A stretch of DNA of 7,710 nucleotides from JBBEDC01 sp040881505 (GTDB lineage: Bacteria; Patescibacteriota; Andersenbacteria; UBA10190). Shown here one piece after another: positions 5,372 to 7,710 of the stretch. Numbering within the stretch: the stretch's first letter is position 1; every line of letters starts with the position of its first letter. The DNA lies in NCBI GenBank assembly GCA_040881505.1, contig JBBEDC010000007.1:1-7710 (forward strand), in the 5' to 3' direction. The notes below the pieces were generated by a model. It was not told the origin of the DNA. It ran no database searches and saw only the letters and a program-made list of their open reading frames with translations. A program made the translations under genes and the position numbers.

Positions 5372-6034
5372 TCAAGCTGCGGCTTGTGCAAGCAGTTGAA
5401 GTTGTTTGTAATTTTCTACCGGATCGCTTCCACCGAAAATGGCAGTGTTGGAGCATAATATCGTAGCACCTGCTTTGACGTAGTCTTCAACCGTATCTTT
5501 AGTAACATGACCGTCTACTGCAATGCGTATATCTGGATGCTTATCCTTAAACTGTCCGATCTTGGTATATACCACCGGATTGATTGGCTGGTTCGCCCAC
5601 CCGGGGTTGTAGCCCATAAAGAGGACGTAATCTATTAGTGAAAGGTGTTCCTCTAGTCGTTCATTCGGACTGTCGGGGTTCAAAGCCAAGGCTAACTCGG
5701 ATTGCGTCCCTTCGCGCAATTTCTTGTACACAAATTCAATATCGTTCGTTCCCTCGAATGCTTCTAGATGGAATACGCATCTGGCTGGATTGAGGTCGAT
5801 AATGTCATCGACGAAATTAGCTGGCGTGTGCACCATCATGTGCAGCTCAATTTTGTCGCTATCTCGCAACTTCTTAAACTCTCTCACTTCTCGAAATGTT
5901 CCCTCACCCGCAAAGATGCCGTCTGTTACATCTAGTTGGATATGTAGCGCCGCGTCTTCAATGAGATTCCAATCTTCTTGAATGCCTTCAAATGTTTTGC
6001 GTAATATAGCGGGAACGATCTCGATAGATGCCAT
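5372..6034 (-). CDS. rpe: Ribulose-phosphate 3-epimerase, divergent
   Basis: This 220-residue TIM barrel, of normal Rpe length, interconverts D-ribulose 5-phosphate and D-xylulose 5-phosphate. Family landmarks in order: 'IVPAIL' (6-11; usual APSIL), 'IQLDVTDGIF' (32-41), 'ELHMMVHTP' (63-71), 'GYNPGWANQ' (141-149; usual xNPGFGGQ), 'IAVDGHV' (171-177; usual VDGGI), 'SNTAIFGG' (195-202). Of the four metal ligands, Asp35, His65 and Asp174 are in place, but the first His is Gln33. My recollection is that annotated Rpe proteins of CPR bacteria often read this way, so it need not mean loss of function. The ATG is at 6032-6034, 58 nt after rpiB, without a clear Shine-Dalgarno sequence. It is probably co-transcribed with rpiB and supplies xylulose 5-phosphate to the transketolase downstream. 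Confidence 0.88.
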   Translation of the reverse strand: MASIEIVPAILRKTFEGIQEDWNLIEDAALHIQLDVTDGIFAGEGTFREVREFKKLRDSDKIELHMMVHTPANFVDDIIDLNPARCVFHLEAFEGTNDIEFVYKKLREGTQSELALALNPDSPNERLEEHLSLIDYVLFMGYNPGWANQPINPVVYTKIGQFKDKHPDIRIAVDGHVTKDTVEDYVKAGATILCSNTAIFGGSDPVENYKQLQLLAQAAA

Positions 6035-6092
6035 AAGGACAATACGTTAAGAACTAATACTTTTAGTATGCACAACTTCTATCCAAGCCGCC

Positions 6093-6545
6093 TTAGTGTT
6101 TATCCTCATATTCTGCAATTTTCTGGATCCGGCGCTTATGGCGCTCTTCTCCAGAGAATGGAGTATTCAGCCAGGCAGTGATTACGTTTTTCGCTTCCTC
6201 TAGTGAAATATATGAAGCGCCTAAAGATAGGACATTGATATCGTCATCGCGTTGAGCGGCTTCAGCGATAACGGGGTCGTGAATTAAGGCGGCTCGTACC
6301 CCCGGTACTTTGCCGGCTATAACCGACATTCCAACTCCAGATCCGCACAAGAGAATGCCGTAGTTTTCCTTGGGATTCTCCCCCACCGCTGTAGCTACTT
6401 TAATGCCAAAGTCAGGATAGTCATCTTCCTTATCAAAACTCTCCGGACCCATATCGGTTACGGTATGTCCCTGCTCCTTTAACCAGCTAACCAGTTCATT
6501 TTTCATCTCAAATCCGTTGTGATCTGCGGCAATGTAAATATTCAT
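6093..6545 (-). CDS. rpiB: Ribose-5-phosphate isomerase B
   Basis: The 150-residue product belongs to the RpiB/LacAB family and interconverts ribose 5-phosphate and ribulose 5-phosphate. 'MNIYIAADHNGFEMKNEL' opens the protein with the substrate-binding Asp-His pair (8-9). 'YPDFGIKVA' (43-51) and 'GILLCGSGVGMSVIAGK' (63-79) follow; Cys67 matches the catalytic Cys66 of the E. coli enzyme. 'GVRAALIHD' and 'INVLSLGA' are conserved, and 'RHKRRI' supplies the C-terminal Arg residues. The His of the usual 'RxHNDANVL' is Asp100 here, in 'QRDDDINVL'. The start at 6543-6545 is preferred over an upstream in-frame ATG 12 codons earlier: it gives the canonical N-terminus and lies 7 nt from a -10 box. There is no Shine-Dalgarno sequence, so a leaderless mRNA is likely. 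It is the first gene of the pentose phosphate cluster. Confidence 0.93.
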   Translation of the reverse strand: MNIYIAADHNGFEMKNELVSWLKEQGHTVTDMGPESFDKEDDYPDFGIKVATAVGENPKENYGILLCGSGVGMSVIAGKVPGVRAALIHDPVIAEAAQRDDDINVLSLGASYISLEEAKNVITAWLNTPFSGEERHKRRIQKIAEYEDKH

Positions 6546-6552
6546 ACTTTTA

Positions 6553-6581
6553 ACTATACGAGAGCATGAATAGAAAACCAA
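6553..6581 (-). promoter_or_regulatory. Promoter of rpiB, leaderless type
   Basis: Minus strand: -35 TTGGTT (6576-6581), spacer 17 nt, -10 TATAGT (6553-6558; 5 of 6). The -10 ends 7 nt before the ATG at 6545, so the RNA should begin at or next to the start codon. It is back to back with the tRNA promoter. Confidence 0.6.
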
Positions 6582-6588
6582 CTTAAAC

Positions 6589-6617
6589 TTGCTAATTCCA
6601 TACTTTTTCAGTACAAC
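6589..6617 (+). promoter_or_regulatory. Candidate promoter of tRNA-Gln
   Basis: Plus strand: TTGCTA (6589-6594, 4 of 6), 17-nt spacer, TACAAC (6612-6617, 4 of 6). It ends 10 nt before the mature tRNA 5' end. Its -35 box is 7 bp from that of rpiB, so the two may compete for polymerase. Confidence 0.4.
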
Positions 6618-6627
6618 AAGATAACAT

Positions 6628-6701
6628 TCCGGGATCGTCTAACGGCAGGACGCTAGGTTCTGGTCCTAGAAATTGGGGTTCGAATCCCTATCCCGGAACC
6701 A
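6628..6701 (+). tRNA. tRNA-Gln(CUG), CCA encoded
   Basis: Full cloverleaf. The acceptor is TCCGGGA (6628-6634) with TCCCGGA (6691-6697), discriminator A6698 and encoded CCA (6699-6701). U8 is 6635. The D arm is GTC/GAC with loop TAACGGCAG. The anticodon stem is CTAGG/CCTAG with loop TTCTGGT, so the anticodon is CTG at 6660-6662, reading CAG. The variable loop has 4 nt. The T stem is TGGGG/CCCTA around TTCGAAT. It is the only plus-strand gene and lies between rpiB and the histidine phosphatase gene. Confidence 0.96.
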
Positions 6702-6716
6702 TGTATCAAACTTTCA

Positions 6717-6749
6717 TTTATACAATACGTTCGCGCGGCGTTGTATAAA
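6717..6749. repeat. AT-rich inverted repeat after tRNA-Gln
   Basis: Perfect 9-bp arms TTTATACAA (6717-6725) and TTGTATAAA (6741-6749) enclose a short GC-rich core. Neither strand has a T-tract after it except for the T's within the arm, so it is only a weak terminator candidate for the tRNA. It could also be a protein-binding site. Confidence 0.45.
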
Positions 6750-6757
6750 AACAGCAT

Positions 6758-6791
6758 AAAGAAAAGCCGCTCGGGGTGGGATCCGAGCGGC
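6758..6791 (-). terminator. Intrinsic terminator of the histidine phosphatase gene
   Basis: Perfect 9-bp stem GCCGCTCGG (6766-6774) / CCGAGCGGC (6783-6791) with an 8-nt loop, followed on the minus strand by TTTTCTTTATG. It lies 30 nt after the stop codon. The TTTTCTTT tail resembles that of the terminator at 2779-2830. Confidence 0.88.
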
Positions 6792-6821
6792 GTTGAGGAT
6801 GGACACTTATGGAAGGTGCTT

Positions 6822-7625
6822 TTAACTGACCAGCTGTGGAACTTGCTCTACCTGTTGGATCAGTTCCTGGTTTGAGAACCGAGTGCGCTCGATGCGTTCC
6901 CACTCGTTGCGGGACATGCTCAGATCTGTCGGACAAATCGACCGCATCCACGAGTAGTACGGCGTAGTGGTGTCCGTTACCGGACTTCTGCGTGTGTAGT
7001 GCAGAATCTGACAGTTATGGATACGGTCGTGAGCGTGGCGGGAGGTGTCGAGTTCGCGGAAACGTTGCTGCGACAGTCGCTCCAGGCGGACTCGGAACGC
7101 CCACATCACTTCGCCGTGGCACACAGCGATGATGCGCTTGTCGCTACACTCCCGTTGCCACGTGTCGATCACCCGATCAACACGCAGGCAGAGTTGAGCC
7201 AACGATTCGCCGTTGGGCGGCGTCCAGAAGAATCCGTCCACCTGCCGACGGCGAAGCGACTCTGCGAAAAGGCGCTGGCGCTCATCGTCAGGGCAGACGT
7301 CCATCTCCCCCCAGTCTCGCTCCCGCAAGTAGAAGTCGCAGAACCATTCTGCGAGGGGCAGTTTGAGGAAAGCTGCGGTCTCCTTGGCGCGGATGTACTC
7401 CGACACATAGTAGCGGTCGAAACGCTGCCCGATGTTGGATTGAATCCATTCACCAGCTGCCAGTGCCTGAGCACGACCGAGTTTCGTCAGTCGCCACATG
7501 GCGCCGATGCGCTCCTTGAATTCTGGCGTGAACGCGCTGTTGTCGCCTGCGCGAGAACGTTGGTTTGCAATATTGCCTTCGCTTTCGCCGTGGCGAACGA
7601 GTACTAAATCAAGTGGCATAGCCAT
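6822..7625 (-). CDS. Histidine phosphatase family protein (phosphoglycerate mutase-like)
   Basis: The 267-residue product has the branch-1 histidine phosphatase set. 'LVLVRHGESEGN' (7-18) contains the phospho-accepting His12. 'VSEYIRAKETA' (74-84) supplies Arg80 of the phosphate pocket. 'LRERDWGEMD' (100-109) matches the acid loop, with Glu102 as likely proton donor. 'IIAVCHGEVMW' (165-174) carries the second catalytic His170. It hydrolyses or transfers phosphate; the substrate is undetermined. The C-terminal 80 residues exceed the minimal domain and are rich in Arg, Trp and Tyr. The ATG at 7623-7625 is chosen because AAGGAG lies 5 nt upstream; longer in-frame extensions run into the promoter. 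It forms a single-gene unit with promoter and terminator. The gene is GC-richer than the left-hand accessory genes. Confidence 0.92.
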   Translation of the reverse strand: MAMPLDLVLVRHGESEGNIANQRSRAGDNSAFTPEFKERIGAMWRLTKLGRAQALAAGEWIQSNIGQRFDRYYVSEYIRAKETAAFLKLPLAEWFCDFYLRERDWGEMDVCPDDERQRLFAESLRRRQVDGFFWTPPNGESLAQLCLRVDRVIDTWQRECSDKRIIAVCHGEVMWAFRVRLERLSQQRFRELDTSRHAHDRIHNCQILHYTRRSPVTDTTTPYYSWMRSICPTDLSMSRNEWERIERTRFSNQELIQQVEQVPQLVS

Positions 7626-7670
7626 GCTGACTCCTTCTTTGCTAGTGTGCAGGAAAAACGGGGACTGTGT

Positions 7671-7699
7671 ATAATATGGTAAAAGCATAACCTTGTCAA
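7671..7699 (-). promoter_or_regulatory. Strong sigma70-type promoter of the histidine phosphatase gene
   Basis: Minus strand: perfect -35 TTGACA (7694-7699), 17-nt spacer, -10 TATTAT (7671-7676; 5 of 6). The leader is about 40 nt and carries AAGGAG before the ATG. It is the best promoter match in the window. Confidence 0.85.
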
Positions 7700-7710
7700 C
7701 GCTTTGATGG

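Noticed and set aside
6999..7607. Long plus-strand open frame (202 codons) opposite the histidine phosphatase gene
   Set aside because: It is antisense to a gene with full catalytic motifs, promoter, SD and terminator; the translation has no recognisable domain, and the GC-rich codons explain the lack of stops.
1..7710. CRISPR array, insertion sequence or rRNA
   Set aside because: No regularly spaced repeats, transposase motifs or rRNA-like sequence were found in the window.

Overview
The window looks like a piece of a small-genome bacterium, most likely a member of the Patescibacteria/CPR (Parcubacteria-like). This is an inference. It rests on the divergent rpe and rpiB proteins, the split transketolase, the starts that often lack a Shine-Dalgarno sequence, and the mixed base composition. 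No ribosomal or other phylogenetic marker is present. All protein genes are on the minus strand; one tRNA gene is on the plus strand.

Right part (about 5138-7710): a histidine phosphatase has its own near-consensus sigma70 promoter, a good Shine-Dalgarno sequence and an intrinsic terminator. tRNA-Gln(CUG) follows on the plus strand and is transcribed divergently from rpiB; the two predicted -35 boxes are 7 bp apart. rpiB and rpe come next. A 234-nt gap rich in hairpins then leads to the two transketolase halves.

Middle (about 2780-5137): the split transketolase genes (N-terminal then C-terminal half, 3 nt apart) complete a four-gene cluster for the non-oxidative pentose phosphate pathway. 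rpiB interconverts Ru5P and R5P, rpe interconverts Ru5P and Xu5P, and transketolase moves two-carbon units. Together they would link glycolytic intermediates to R5P for nucleotide synthesis; no transaldolase is in view. After the cluster comes an orphan 77-codon gene with a GTG start, promoter, SD, leader hairpin and terminator.

Left part (1-2760): accessory-looking genes. They are a membrane-anchored beta-rich protein, a protein resembling 'HGS' ADP-ribosyltransferase-like folds, a class I methyltransferase, a Nudix hydrolase, and the N-terminal part of a VOC/glyoxalase protein cut by the window edge. The most unusual signal is here. A 51-nt direct repeat (42/51 identical) covers the 3' ends of two unrelated genes. 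It encodes a shared SPNPxF-like C-terminal tail plus about 20 nt after the stop, and it brackets the methyltransferase-Nudix pair. The Nudix copy of the tail is cut off from its gene by one in-frame TAA. Several genes also have a -10 box so close to the start codon that their mRNAs are probably leaderless.
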